Virus record (IMG/VR): IMGVR_UViG_3300021962_000021
Coordinates: 124,001-188,000 of that record
Direction: 5' to 3' (one strand)
Length of the DNA: 64,000 nt
Origin: a virus
Shown here: piece by piece, positions 1 through 7,961 of the stretch
How the letters are laid out: each line of letters begins with the position of its first letter
Numbering within the stretch: the first letter of the stretch is position 1
Notes under the pieces: generated by a model
Database searches by the model: none
Told to the model about the DNA's origin: nothing
The model's input: only the letters and a program-made list of their open reading frames with translations
Program-made: the position numbers and the translations under genes

Positions 1-150
1 AAACTTACAGATGGTATGTATGATGAAGATAACCAAAAGTATTTAGCCGGTCACGATATTAAAAAACAATTGAAAGGTAAATTACAATTTATTATGCATT
101 GGGCAGACCACATGTCTACTGTGATTGAAAGACAAGATGTCAAAATTTAA
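1..150 (+). CDS. 3' end of an unidentified gene (partial)
   Basis: An open frame runs in from the left edge and encodes 49 residues before a TAA at 148-150. The fragment is hydrophilic (it contains GHDIKKQLKGKLQFIMHWAD) with several His and Asp residues, but no family can be named from this tail alone. The gap that follows is 77 nt and probably holds the promoter of the heat shock gene. The start codon lies outside the window. Confidence 0.6.
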   Translation, partial: KLTDGMYDEDNQKYLAGHDIKKQLKGKLQFIMHWADHMSTVIERQDVKI

Positions 151-172
151 TGACATTATTTCCTAAAAAAAG

Positions 173-206
173 TTTGGTATGATAGTTGAATAATAATAGT
201 ATATTG
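173..206 (+). promoter_or_regulatory. possible host-type promoter before the small heat shock gene
   Basis: TTTGG at 173-177 and TATATTG at 200-206 resemble the two boxes of a Bacteroidota promoter. The spacer after TTGG is 22 nt, against exactly 19 nt in the three other copies in this window, so this is the weakest of the set. It would place a transcript start about 15 nt before the ATG at 228. Confidence 0.25.
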
Positions 207-227
207 TTTAACAAAAAAATTAAAACT

Positions 228-623
228 ATGTATTACACAAATTTTGACAAAGTATTAGAATCTATTTTTGAAAGTAACTCTCCAGTTTGGGAAAACAAAT
301 CAACAACATTTGTTCCTTCTAAATTTGCAGTTGATGTAAAAGATGATAAAGCACACATTGCTTTAGCAGTGATAGGACATGACCCTAAAAACATTGAAAT
401 CAATTGTTATGAAGATAAAATTGAAGTTACTGCAACAAAAGAGAAAAAAGATTCACAAAACGCAGTTGACCAGTTGATTGGAAACATTAAAGAAACAATC
501 ACATTGGGTAAAGACTTAGATGGTAGAAATGCAAAAGCGGAAATTAAAAATGGTATCTTATCAATCTTAGTAGAAAGAAAAGAAGAATCCAAACCAAAAA
601 AATTAACCTTAAAAGTTGGTTAA
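228..623 (+). CDS. small heat shock protein (Hsp20/alpha-crystallin family)
   Basis: This 131-residue protein is an ATP-independent holdase chaperone that should bind unfolding proteins in the infected cell. The N-terminus (MYYTNFDKVLESIF) is the usual amphipathic arm. An alpha-crystallin domain follows from about residue 28 to 115 and ends in the family signature NGILSILVERK, then a basic tail with KKLTLKV. The ATG at 228 fits the family; a TTG at 186 in frame would add 14 residues with no similarity and would overlap the likely promoter. A strong terminator follows, so it is probably a single-gene unit. Hsp20 genes are known in T4-like phages, where a role in virion assembly has been proposed; that role here is inference. 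Confidence 0.9.
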   Translation: MYYTNFDKVLESIFESNSPVWENKSTTFVPSKFAVDVKDDKAHIALAVIGHDPKNIEINCYEDKIEVTATKEKKDSQNAVDQLIGNIKETITLGKDLDGRNAKAEIKNGILSILVERKEESKPKKLTLKVG

Positions 624-646
624 TTCAGTTATTTTTTGTATATTAC
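616..646 (+). promoter_or_regulatory. host-type promoter-like sequence overlapping the end of the heat shock gene
   Basis: TTGG at 616-619 is followed after 19 nt by TATATTAC at 639-646. The same boxes and the same 19-nt spacer occur before the UV endonuclease gene (2007-2037). Transcription from here would run at once into the hairpin at 648-673, so it may be an attenuated leader or a chance match. Confidence 0.35.
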
Positions 647-647
647 G

Positions 648-680
648 AAGGTAGGAGTTTTATAACTTCTACCTTTTTTT
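648..680 (+). terminator. rho-independent terminator after the heat shock gene
   Basis: GGTAGGAGTT (650-659) pairs with AACTTCTACC (664-673) through ten base pairs including one G-U, around a 4-nt loop. The stem can extend by two A-T pairs. Seven T residues follow at 674-680. It lies 25 nt past the heat shock stop codon and ahead of the late-type motif at 690. Confidence 0.85.
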
Positions 681-689
681 ATTTAATAA

Positions 690-698
690 AATATTTAT
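690..698 (+). promoter_or_regulatory. late-promoter-like motif AATATTTAT
   Basis: This is one of nine copies of the octamer ATATTTAT placed a short distance before gene starts in this window. Here it ends 4 nt before the ATG at 703. See the finding on the late promoter for the comparison with T4. Confidence 0.45.
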
Positions 699-702
699 TA
701 GT

Positions 703-879
703 ATGATATATAACGAAAAAATACAAAACTTATTAGAAGCGTTGAATGGTAAGTTGAGAATTATCCAGAATGTTGCAAATGGTGCACAACAACTTTCACC
801 ATCAGAAATTAATACGGTAATTGAAGATGCTAGGAAAATAGTAGAGCGTGCTTCTGAATTAGTATCAATCAATAGATAA
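703..879 (+). CDS. small hypothetical protein (58 aa)
   Basis: The gene encodes 58 residues beginning MIYNEKIQNLLEALNGKL and ending ELVSINR. It looks wholly alpha-helical, with leucines and isoleucines spaced as in a short coiled coil. It starts 4 nt after a late-promoter-like motif, and its TAA overlaps the ATG of the next gene by one base (TAATG), the coupling used throughout this genome, which supports it being real. I do not recognise a family. A small virion-associated or regulatory helical protein is possible. Confidence 0.7.
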   Translation: MIYNEKIQNLLEALNGKLRIIQNVANGAQQLSPSEINTVIEDARKIVERASELVSINR

Positions 880-2006
880 TGAATTGGCTTAAATATTTAG
901 TGGGATTTTCCGCACTAATTATTGCAGGATGTGCGGCTTATTTTTCTGTTACCGGATTAGGTGTTTTATTTGCAGGTGCTTCTTTATCGGTAATGATAAT
1001 GGCATCTTCGTTGGAACTTGCTAAATTGGTAGCGGCAACTTATTTAAAACAAAAATGGGATGAAATAAGTGGTTTTAACAAATGGTATCTAACTATTTCG
1101 GTTGGAGTTCTTATGTTAATTACTTCCGCCGGCATATTTGGATATCTTTCAAATGCATTTCAGGCACAATCACTTAAATTGCAAGTAGTTGATAGAGAAA
1201 TTTTAGTTTATCAAACAAAAATCGACCAAAATACCGCTCAAATTACTCAATTAAACGAACAATTGAACGGATTATCCCAAACGCAATCAACGATTTTAGA
1301 AAAAGGTAAAGTAAATTCTCGTTTACTGCGTAGTATTGACAGTAAAGACCGTCAGACTTCTCAAATTAACAAAAAAATTGAGGGTTTACAAACCGAAAAT
1401 GCAAAAAATACCGAAAAAATTAATGAAATTAAACTTGCTAACTTAGATTTAGAAAAAGAAGTTGGTGGATTTCGTTTTGTTGCAGAAGCATTTGGTATGG
1501 AATTGAAAAATGTTGTAAAATTCTTCATATTTTTGATTGTAATTGTGTTTGACCCTCTGGCAGTAGCACTTATCATCGCATTTAATGGATTAGTTGGTAA
1601 AAAAAATCGAAAAGAAGAAGAAAATTTAACAGAAAATGTAAAATTAAATCAATCAATTCTACAAAATTCCGAATTAGTGGAAAAAAATTACCAAATTTAC
1701 GGAGATAGTAGAAAAAATTCTACAAATGTAGAAGAAAATGAGGTTATAATGGAAAAAATTCCATCTGGACCAGTAAGAATACCAATTGATTTGGATGGTG
1801 ATGGAACGATTGATGGGTATGATACGGATGGAGATGGGATGATAGATGAGTGGGAAGAAAGTGGTGATGAAGAAAGACAAAGAGGTTTAAGAAACTCTAT
1901 ACCATACTACGCAAAAGAAGATTTTAATTGGGCAAATAAAGCCAGTTGGATAAATGACCAAAACGCAGTTAATTATTGGTTAGCATACAAAAAATCAAAG
2001 AAATAA
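879..2006 (+). CDS. membrane protein with coiled coil and calcium-binding-type repeats
   Basis: This 375-residue protein has two hydrophobic segments near the N-terminus (about residues 5-52), a third near 70-92 and a long one near 211-238. Between the third and fourth lies a polar, Gln/Asn-rich coiled coil (about 100-195). After the last membrane segment comes an acidic region with two Asp-rich loops, LDGDGTIDG and TDGDGMIDE (about residues 304-323), the DxDxDG pattern of EF-hand or thrombospondin-type calcium loops. The tail is Trp/Asn-rich. The family is not recognised. It probably sits in the host inner membrane; a role in lysis timing or host takeover is a guess. It is coupled to the 58-aa gene upstream. 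Confidence 0.75.
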   Translation: MNWLKYLVGFSALIIAGCAAYFSVTGLGVLFAGASLSVMIMASSLELAKLVAATYLKQKWDEISGFNKWYLTISVGVLMLITSAGIFGYLSNAFQAQSLKLQVVDREILVYQTKIDQNTAQITQLNEQLNGLSQTQSTILEKGKVNSRLLRSIDSKDRQTSQINKKIEGLQTENAKNTEKINEIKLANLDLEKEVGGFRFVAEAFGMELKNVVKFFIFLIVIVFDPLAVALIIAFNGLVGKKNRKEEENLTENVKLNQSILQNSELVEKNYQIYGDSRKNSTNVEENEVIMEKIPSGPVRIPIDLDGDGTIDGYDTDGDGMIDEWEESGDEERQRGLRNSIPYYAKEDFNWANKASWINDQNAVNYWLAYKKSKK

Positions 2007-2037
2007 TTGGTATTTTAATTTATTTTTCTTATATTAC
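2007..2037 (+). promoter_or_regulatory. host-type (Bacteroidota-like) promoter of the uvsE operon
   Basis: TTGG at 2007-2010 is followed after 19 nt by TATATTAC at 2030-2037, just 5 nt before the ATG at 2043. The boxes and the spacer match those at 616 and 25589. The transcript leader would be nearly absent, which suits an organism that does not rely on Shine-Dalgarno pairing. Confidence 0.6.
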
Positions 2038-2042
2038 ATTCT

Positions 2043-2930
2043 ATGAATATAGGATATGCTTGTATAAACCTTTCATTAGGTAAAAAAATAACTACAAATC
2101 GAACAATGATTAAAAAAACCTTTACGGAAAAAGGTTTGGATTATGTTTCTGATTTGGTATTACAAAATGTTGCCGATTTAGAACGAATCATTGATTGGAA
2201 TGAAGAAATGGGTATTAAATTATACCGAATGAGTTCAGAAATGTTCCCATGGGCTACCGAATACGAATTTACACAACTAAAAGATTGGAAAGCAATATCA
2301 AACATACTAAAAAGATGTGGTGATAAAGCATGGTTGTATGGACAACGCCTAACATTCCATCCAGGTCCGTTTAATGTATTGACTTCCCCAAAAGAAAGTG
2401 TAGTTTTGAATACAATTAAGGATTTAGAGGTGCATGGTAGAATTATGGATGCTATGGGATTATCTCAAACTCAATATAACGCAATTAATATTCATTGTAA
2501 TGGTGTTTACGGAGATAAAAACTCTGCGATGGATAGATTTATCAAAAACTTCCAAAGATGTTCTAATTCGGTTAAAAATAGGCTTACAATTGAGAATGAT
2601 GATAAAGCATCAATGTATTCAGTTAAAGATTTGATGTATATTCACAAAAATACGGGTATTCCGATTGTATTTGATTATCACCACCACAAATTTTGCACAG
2701 GTGATTTATCCGAAGAACAGGCACTTCAATTAGCAGCTACAACATGGCCGGCAAATATCAAACAATTGACACATTATTCGGAATCAAAATCATTACACGA
2801 AAATAATACAAAATTAAAACCCCAAGCTCACTCCGATTATATCAATGAATTACCAAATTCATATGGTGTTGATATTGATGTTGAGATTGAGGCAAAAGCA
2901 AAAGATTTAGCAATTATAAACTTTATATAA
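2043..2930 (+). CDS. uvsE: UV DNA damage endonuclease (UvsE/UVDE)
   Basis: This 295-residue enzyme nicks DNA 5' of UV photoproducts to start an alternative excision repair. It is a metal-dependent TIM-barrel enzyme. The family landmarks are in order: MNIGYACINLSLG at the N-terminus, RMSSEMFPWA (about 60), RLTFHPGPFNVL (about 100), INIHCNGVYGDK (about 150), LTIENDDK (about 180) and VFDYHHHKF (about 210). These His, Glu and Asp residues form the metal site in known UVDE structures. Length is normal for bacterial members. It is the first gene after a host-type promoter and abuts the next gene with no gap. It probably protects phage DNA from sunlight damage. Confidence is high. Confidence 0.93.
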   Translation: MNIGYACINLSLGKKITTNRTMIKKTFTEKGLDYVSDLVLQNVADLERIIDWNEEMGIKLYRMSSEMFPWATEYEFTQLKDWKAISNILKRCGDKAWLYGQRLTFHPGPFNVLTSPKESVVLNTIKDLEVHGRIMDAMGLSQTQYNAINIHCNGVYGDKNSAMDRFIKNFQRCSNSVKNRLTIENDDKASMYSVKDLMYIHKNTGIPIVFDYHHHKFCTGDLSEEQALQLAATTWPANIKQLTHYSESKSLHENNTKLKPQAHSDYINELPNSYGVDIDVEIEAKAKDLAIINFI

Positions 2931-3305
2931 ATGAAAAAATACGCATTATACATCGGAAGATGGCAAACGTGGCACGCAGGACATGAATGGTTGATTAGTC
3001 AGCAATTAGATAAAGGAAAAAATGTATGGGTAGCAATTAGAGATGTTCAAGTTGATGAAAACAATCCAAAATCAGCACAACAAGTTTTAATAGATTTATC
3101 TAAAGAAAAATTCTTTATTGATAATTCTGATAAAATTATGATTTCAATTATTCCAGATATTGAAAGTGTGAATTACGGTAGAGGTGTTGGATATGATGTT
3201 ATACATCATCACCCACCGGTTGATATAGAATTAATTAGTGGAACTAAAATTAGAAAAGGGTATATGGATACCGATGGAGATATTATAGAGTATGCCGTTG
3301 ATTAA
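2931..3305 (+). CDS. small nucleotidyltransferase (NMN adenylyltransferase-like)
   Basis: This 124-residue protein has the two signatures of the HxGH nucleotidyltransferase superfamily: GRWQTWHAGHEWL near the N-terminus, with the phosphate-binding WHAGH, and ISGTKIRKG near the C-terminus (the ISxTxxR motif). The middle is short: NadM-type enzymes are usually around 170 residues, so this is a compact form. It could make NAD or activate another substrate as a nucleotidyl derivative (such enzymes also include sulfate and sugar cytidylyltransferases). It starts directly at the uvsE stop, and its end overlaps the DUF2061 gene by 14 nt. Substrate is unknown. Confidence 0.75.
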   Translation: MKKYALYIGRWQTWHAGHEWLISQQLDKGKNVWVAIRDVQVDENNPKSAQQVLIDLSKEKFFIDNSDKIMISIIPDIESVNYGRGVGYDVIHHHPPVDIELISGTKIRKGYMDTDGDIIEYAVD

Positions 3306-3504
3306 AAGACATATAGTAAAAAGTGTTAGTTATCGTTTTATAGGAACTATAACTACTATAATTCTTACAGTTTCCGCAGGTCTACCTATAAAGTGGGCGG
3401 GTATGGTTGGTTTAGGAGAATTAATAATAAAACCAATAATTTACTTTCTACATGAAAGATTTTGGTATAAATTTATAAAATACGGATTAAAAAAAGAAAA
3501 ATGA
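3292..3504 (+). CDS. DUF2061-like small membrane protein
   Basis: A 70-residue protein with the DUF2061 pattern: a basic N-terminus (KRHIVKSVSYRFIGT), two hydrophobic segments (about 18-34 and 38-52) and the closing LHERFWYKFIKYG. In bacteria this family often lies next to sulfate-activation and nucleotidyltransferase genes, matching its 14-nt overlap with the nucleotidyltransferase upstream. Molecular function is not known. Its last bases overlap the deformylase start (ATGA). Confidence 0.8.
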   Translation: MPLIKRHIVKSVSYRFIGTITTIILTVSAGLPIKWAGMVGLGELIIKPIIYFLHERFWYKFIKYGLKKEK

Positions 3505-4136
3505 AATTGATTATTGACAAAGACAGTAGAGGATTTGAAACAAAGGAATTTAGAGAGTATCTAAAAACACCATGTCCGAAAACAGAAATTACGCAAAAAG
3601 AAGCTGATGAGTTAAGAACTCAATTAGAAGAAGGTATGAAACAATACCCGGGTTTAGGAATATCAGCTACTCAATTAGGTATTAAAAAAAGAGCATGTTT
3701 AATTAAATTTGGTGATGAAGAACTATTTTTAGTTAATCCTGTTATTAAAGAAAAATCTAAAGATGGATTTCTTTTTTATGAAGGTTGCCTATCAATACCC
3801 AGAACGGTTGAAAGGCCTATTAGAACAATTAGAGCTTGTAAAGTTGTAGTTGATACGGATAATTTGGGTGAATTAACATTTGAAATCAATCCAGAAGGAG
3901 ATAAGCAAAACGAACAGGTTTCAAAAGAAACAATGATGACCGTTATAGTTCAACACGAAATTGACCATTTAGATGGATTCACTATTAAGGATAGAGTTTA
4001 CACTACTACGGTTGTTAAACGACAAACTTATGGTAGAAACGATAAGATTGTAATGAAATCACCTGAAGGGGATTTAGTTGAAGTGAAATATAAAAAAGCA
4101 AACGATTATTTTTTAAAAGGATATGAAATAGTATAA
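3501..4136 (+). CDS. def: peptide deformylase
   Basis: This 211-residue metalloenzyme removes the formyl group from the N-terminal methionine of new proteins. All three motifs are intact: GLGISATQLG (about residue 52), EGCLSIP with the metal-binding Cys (about 95) and QHEIDHLDG with the HExxH metal site (about 152). It is longer than typical phage and bacterial deformylases, with an extra basic C-terminal stretch. The start overlaps the previous stop as ATGA. Deformylases are common in marine phages, where they are thought to keep up turnover of viral proteins during infection. Confidence 0.95.
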   Translation: MKLIIDKDSRGFETKEFREYLKTPCPKTEITQKEADELRTQLEEGMKQYPGLGISATQLGIKKRACLIKFGDEELFLVNPVIKEKSKDGFLFYEGCLSIPRTVERPIRTIRACKVVVDTDNLGELTFEINPEGDKQNEQVSKETMMTVIVQHEIDHLDGFTIKDRVYTTTVVKRQTYGRNDKIVMKSPEGDLVEVKYKKANDYFLKGYEIV

Positions 4137-4137
4137 T

Positions 4138-4401
4138 ATGGAATTAGTAACATTTATAACATCAGTTTTATTTTTTATATCATTGTATATTAATTTTAAT
4201 TTATTTAGAAAATTAGAAAAATACGAAGATTTAATTGACGAAAATAATCAATTCATAGATAAAGAGATTCAAAGAAACGAAGCATTGCTGGAAGCATTAA
4301 GACAAATTGACCAACGTCAGATGTTTGAGAAGGATGATGAAGTAGGTTCTATATTTTACCAAATAAAAGAAACTATTGAAAAATTCAAACAAATAAAATA
4401 A
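4138..4401 (+). CDS. small membrane-anchored coiled-coil protein
   Basis: The 87-residue product has one hydrophobic segment at residues 4-22 and then a charged helix likely to form a coiled coil, ending with DEVGSIFYQIKETIEKF. It lies 1 nt after the deformylase stop and 1 nt before the sigma factor gene, so it belongs to the same operon. I know similar small proteins from T4-like phages but no function for them. Confidence 0.75.
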   Translation: MELVTFITSVLFFISLYINFNLFRKLEKYEDLIDENNQFIDKEIQRNEALLEALRQIDQRQMFEKDDEVGSIFYQIKETIEKFKQIK

Positions 4402-4402
4402 T

Positions 4403-5095
4403 ATGCCCAGAAAAAGAGGTCCAAATAGACAATATTTTACCAAAGATACCGAAGATGCTATCATAGAATATAATTCAACTCAAGATCAATTTGTAAAAGA
4501 CAAATTATATAGAGAAAGAATTGATTCTGCATTTAAAAAATTAGCAGAGATAGTTTACAATAAATGGAAATTCACTTACTTTGATGATGACCCTCAGGAT
4601 GTAATGGCAGAAGTAGTTGCATTTATGATTGAGAAAATTCATATGTATAAAAATGGTAAAGGTAAAGCATTCTCATATTTTACGATTGTTGCAAGAAACT
4701 ATCTTATTTTAAATAACAATGCAAACTACAAACGATACAAAGATACGGATGTAATGTCATCAATGCCTGAAAATTGGGATACTGAAAATAATTTTAGACA
4801 AGAAGTTAGAAATGATGAACATAGAACATTTAATCAAAGAATGTTGGAATATTGGGATAAGCATTTAGAAAACTATTTTCCAAAGAAAAGAGATATGCAA
4901 ATTGCAGATGCTGTATTAGAATTATTTAGAAGAGCAGAGTATATAGAAAATTTCAATAAAAAATCACTTTATCTACTTATTAGAGAAATGACCGGTCACC
5001 CTACTCATTATATAACGAAAGTTGTCAATAAAATGAAAGAAAGACAAATGGAATTATATAATGAATTTGATAAAGAAGGTGATATAAAAATATAA
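4403..5095 (+). CDS. 55: late transcription sigma factor, T4 gp55-like
   Basis: This 230-residue protein resembles the gp55 family, highly divergent sigma-70 relatives that direct host RNA polymerase to late promoters. The best part is the region-2-like stretch at about 45-115, with TYFDDDPQDVMAEVVAFMI followed by GKGKAFSYFTIVARNYLI, the hallmark of gp55-like proteins in marine T4-like phages. A short C-terminal helix region (LREMTGHP-like, about 195-225) could act as a region-4 remnant or clamp contact. It is the best candidate to recognise the ATATTTAT motifs before the virion genes. No gp33 co-activator was recognised in the window. Confidence 0.85.
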   Translation: MPRKRGPNRQYFTKDTEDAIIEYNSTQDQFVKDKLYRERIDSAFKKLAEIVYNKWKFTYFDDDPQDVMAEVVAFMIEKIHMYKNGKGKAFSYFTIVARNYLILNNNANYKRYKDTDVMSSMPENWDTENNFRQEVRNDEHRTFNQRMLEYWDKHLENYFPKKRDMQIADAVLELFRRAEYIENFNKKSLYLLIREMTGHPTHYITKVVNKMKERQMELYNEFDKEGDIKI

Positions 5096-5098
5096 ACT

Positions 5099-6793
5099 AT
5101 GATACAATTAGGTTTATCAGGATTCTACCACGATTCAGCTGCAGCCTTAGTAATTGATGGTAAAGTAATAGCGGCAATTGAAGAAGAGAAACTATCTGGC
5201 ATTAAGCACGATAGTTCTTTTCCGTTTAAGGCAATACAATGGGTTTTACAATATGCACATATAACAATTGATGAAGTTGATATGGTTTGTTGGTATGAGG
5301 ACCCTCAATCAAAGTTTGATAGAGTTAAAAAGACAGTTGGTAAATTAAATGGATTTAGATATCCAAAGCAATGGAAGGCTTTCTTAAAAAGATGGAAAAT
5401 GGGTGAGGGTAATTTGAAAGGACTATTGGAATCAATTGGATATACGGGTATTATAGAATATACACCACATCATTTTTCACATTTAGCATTTTCATATTAT
5501 ACATCACCATTTGATAAAGCAATTGGGGTATCAATTGATGGTGTTGGTGAATTTAATACAATGCATGCTGTAATGTGTTATCCTGATAAATTTCATACAA
5601 TACAAACCCTACAATTTCCAAACTCATTAGGATTGGTTTATTCAGCGTTCACTGCATATTTAGGATTCAAACCAAACGAAGGTGAGTATAAAGTAATGGG
5701 ATTGGCACCATATGGTGATGCTTCAAAATATCAACAATTATTTGATAAAATAACTGGATGGGATAGATTGGGTGATATCGTTACAATTGACCAAAAATAC
5801 TTTACATATGTGACATCCGAAACTGATATGTTTAATCATAAATTAATTAATTTAATTGGATTTCCTCCTCGTTTTAGAGATGAACCAATAGAACAACATC
5901 ATAAAGATTTAGCTGCATCATTACAAAGATGGTATGAAAGTATGTTATATTATATTATCAATAATGTAACTAATAATTGGAATAGTGAAAATTTAGTATT
6001 AGGTGGTGGATGTGCATATAATGGAACTGCTAATGGTAAGATTAAAAAACATACATCAATAAAAAATATTTGGATTCCATTTGCACCATCAGATAGTGGT
6101 TCTGCTATTGGTGCATGTTTATATCATTGGCATCAAACATTGGGTCATCCTAAAGTAAAAGGTGGTGATAATCAATCACCATATTTAGGTCCTAAGTGGG
6201 AACTATCGGTTGGAGATATAGTTAAACAAAACAAAAAATTATGCGTTGAAGTTGCACAAGATGATGAAAGATTGTGTGAAATTGTTGCAAAATATATTAA
6301 GAAGGGAAAAATAGTAGGTTGGTTTCAAGGTAGGACTGAATTTGGTGCAAGAGCATTAGGTAATCGTTCCATATTGGGTAATCCACATCTATCTGATATT
6401 AGAGATAGAATTAATAAGGTTGTCAAAAAGAGAGAAATGTTTAGACCATTTGCTCCTTCGGTTACAATCGAAGATTATCAAAAGTATTTTAAATCAGAAG
6501 AAGATGTTCCGTATATGAATCAAGTTGTTCAAGTTATTTCCGAAACACCAATCCCTTCAGTAACACATGTGGATAATAGTGCAAGAATACAAACGGTAAC
6601 AAAGGAACAAAATCCACTTTATTACAAATTATTAAAGGAGTTTGAGAAACTAACAGGAACACCAATTCTATTAAACACATCATTCAATTTAAAAGACCAC
6701 ACAATGACAAATGACCCAAATAAAGCAATTTGGACATTTTTAAATTGTGATATGGATATATTAGTTATTAATAATTTTATAATTTATAAGTAA
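5099..6793 (+). CDS. carbamoyltransferase (NodU/CmcH/TobZ family)
   Basis: At 564 residues this matches the usual length of the family, which makes a carbamoyl-adenylate from carbamoyl phosphate and ATP and moves the carbamoyl group to a sugar hydroxyl. The N-terminal Kae1-like domain starts with GLSGFYHDSAAALV, and ISIDGVGE and LGGGCAYNGTANGK lie further along. The C-terminal YrdC-like half has GWFQGRTEFGARALGNRS and the closing LLNTSFNLKDH. The stop overlaps the ATG of the next gene. It probably carbamoylates a phage or host glycan, yet it lies 29 kb from the main sugar cassette and directly before the tail genes. Confidence 0.93.
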   Translation: MIQLGLSGFYHDSAAALVIDGKVIAAIEEEKLSGIKHDSSFPFKAIQWVLQYAHITIDEVDMVCWYEDPQSKFDRVKKTVGKLNGFRYPKQWKAFLKRWKMGEGNLKGLLESIGYTGIIEYTPHHFSHLAFSYYTSPFDKAIGVSIDGVGEFNTMHAVMCYPDKFHTIQTLQFPNSLGLVYSAFTAYLGFKPNEGEYKVMGLAPYGDASKYQQLFDKITGWDRLGDIVTIDQKYFTYVTSETDMFNHKLINLIGFPPRFRDEPIEQHHKDLAASLQRWYESMLYYIINNVTNNWNSENLVLGGGCAYNGTANGKIKKHTSIKNIWIPFAPSDSGSAIGACLYHWHQTLGHPKVKGGDNQSPYLGPKWELSVGDIVKQNKKLCVEVAQDDERLCEIVAKYIKKGKIVGWFQGRTEFGARALGNRSILGNPHLSDIRDRINKVVKKREMFRPFAPSVTIEDYQKYFKSEEDVPYMNQVVQVISETPIPSVTHVDNSARIQTVTKEQNPLYYKLLKEFEKLTGTPILLNTSFNLKDHTMTNDPNKAIWTFLNCDMDILVINNFIIYK

Positions 6794-7554
6794 TGATATT
6801 ACATGCATATGGAGATAGTTGGACAGAGGGTGAAGGTTGTAATATTAAAAAAGAAAAAAGTTTAAAAAACCAAGATTTAATAATATACCGAAATAACCAT
6901 TCTTGGGTAAAAACATTGGCGGAATCGCTTAATGTTAATTGGATTAATAATGGTAAAAGTGGTAATCCAAATGCGGTAATATTCAACTCCATAATAGATG
7001 ATGTTGTTACAGGCAGAATAAAAAAGAATGATTTGGTTATTATAATGTGGAGTTCATCTTTAAGAGATTATGCCGCATTTTTACCAAGACAACAATGGGT
7101 TAGTTGGTCTGTAAAACACTTATTAAATAAGCCTGAAAAATTTATAGAATCTTATAAAAGTAATGATAATGTATATGATTCATTTTTAAAAGAATATAAA
7201 TCATTCTTTTTAGAAAATCTTTTTAATCAAAATTATTACAACATTGTTAATCAAAATTATATTATTTTTTTACAAAAATTATTAGAATTTTATGAAATTA
7301 AATACATCATGTCTGATGCTTTTGATAAAATGGTAGATGTTGAAAATTTAAATTTAGATGATAATTATTTAGATTTGATTAATAAAAATTTATATTGGAA
7401 ATTTAGTGAAAAAACATTTAGAGATTTTTTAGAAGAAACCAACACAGATTGTTTTGAAGATACTAATGAACCTGGTAAACATCCTAATGCATTGGGGTAT
7501 AATCTAATAAGTCAGGAATTTTATAATTATATAGTAAAGAACAAAGTAATATAA
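6793..7554 (+). CDS. SGNH/GDSL hydrolase-like protein 1
   Basis: This 253-residue protein has the SGNH block pattern: AYGDSWTEGEG at the N-terminus (Ser in block I), NNGKSGNPNAVIFNSI (blocks II and III) and a C-terminal GKHPNALGYNLIS holding the catalytic-type His. Known members hydrolyse or transfer acyl groups, often O-acetyl groups of glycans. It is coupled to the carbamoyltransferase by a TAATG overlap, so both may modify the same sugar. Three related proteins occur in the cassette at 38121, 54607 and 55287. The Asp that usually pairs with the His was not located with certainty, so activity is not assured. Confidence 0.75.
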   Translation: MILHAYGDSWTEGEGCNIKKEKSLKNQDLIIYRNNHSWVKTLAESLNVNWINNGKSGNPNAVIFNSIIDDVVTGRIKKNDLVIIMWSSSLRDYAAFLPRQQWVSWSVKHLLNKPEKFIESYKSNDNVYDSFLKEYKSFFLENLFNQNYYNIVNQNYIIFLQKLLEFYEIKYIMSDAFDKMVDVENLNLDDNYLDLINKNLYWKFSEKTFRDFLEETNTDCFEDTNEPGKHPNALGYNLISQEFYNYIVKNKVI

Positions 7555-7961
7555 TGGCAACAGAATTTCAATTATTTGATGGTAAAAACTTATCATCATT
7601 ATTTAAAGATATATACGAAAACCAACAAAACAAAAAGAAAAACATTTCGGAATTGATTGAATCATTAAGAAAATTAATTAAGAATGTTGGTGAAGCAACT
7701 GTTATTGCTCCAATCATAAAAGACCTTATTGAGGTATCCGTTAAGAACGATGACCACTTAATTAAACTTGCAACAATTGCACAAAGATTAGCAGCTGCAG
7801 AAGCAAAGGGTATTGGTGAAGATGGTTGGTTGAGTGAAAATGAAAAAGCTCAATTGTTAGCTGATATGGAGGATACTATAAATGCCGTAGAAGAAAAAAA
7901 TAAAGAAAAGTTACAAGATATTGAAATTGAAATCGAAGAAATAAAAACTAAAGTAAAATAA
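7554..7961 (+). CDS. helical protein at the head of the tail module
   Basis: A 135-residue, mostly helical protein that begins MATEFQLFDGKNLSSLF and ends in a highly charged coiled coil (EEKNKEKLQDIEIEIEEI). It overlaps the genes on both sides by one base. Position just before the baseplate hub gene suggests a baseplate, hub-chaperone or tape-measure-associated role, but I recognise no family. Confidence 0.75.
   Translation: MATEFQLFDGKNLSSLFKDIYENQQNKKKNISELIESLRKLIKNVGEATVIAPIIKDLIEVSVKNDDHLIKLATIAQRLAAAEAKGIGEDGWLSENEKAQLLADMEDTINAVEEKNKEKLQDIEIEIEEIKTKVK

Noticed and set aside
186-227. TTG start that would extend the heat shock protein by 14 residues
   Set aside because: The ATG at 228 matches the family N-terminus, and the upstream part overlaps the likely promoter.
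2434-2634. Second + strand frame inside uvsE
   Set aside because: A shifted-frame shadow within a well-supported enzyme gene.
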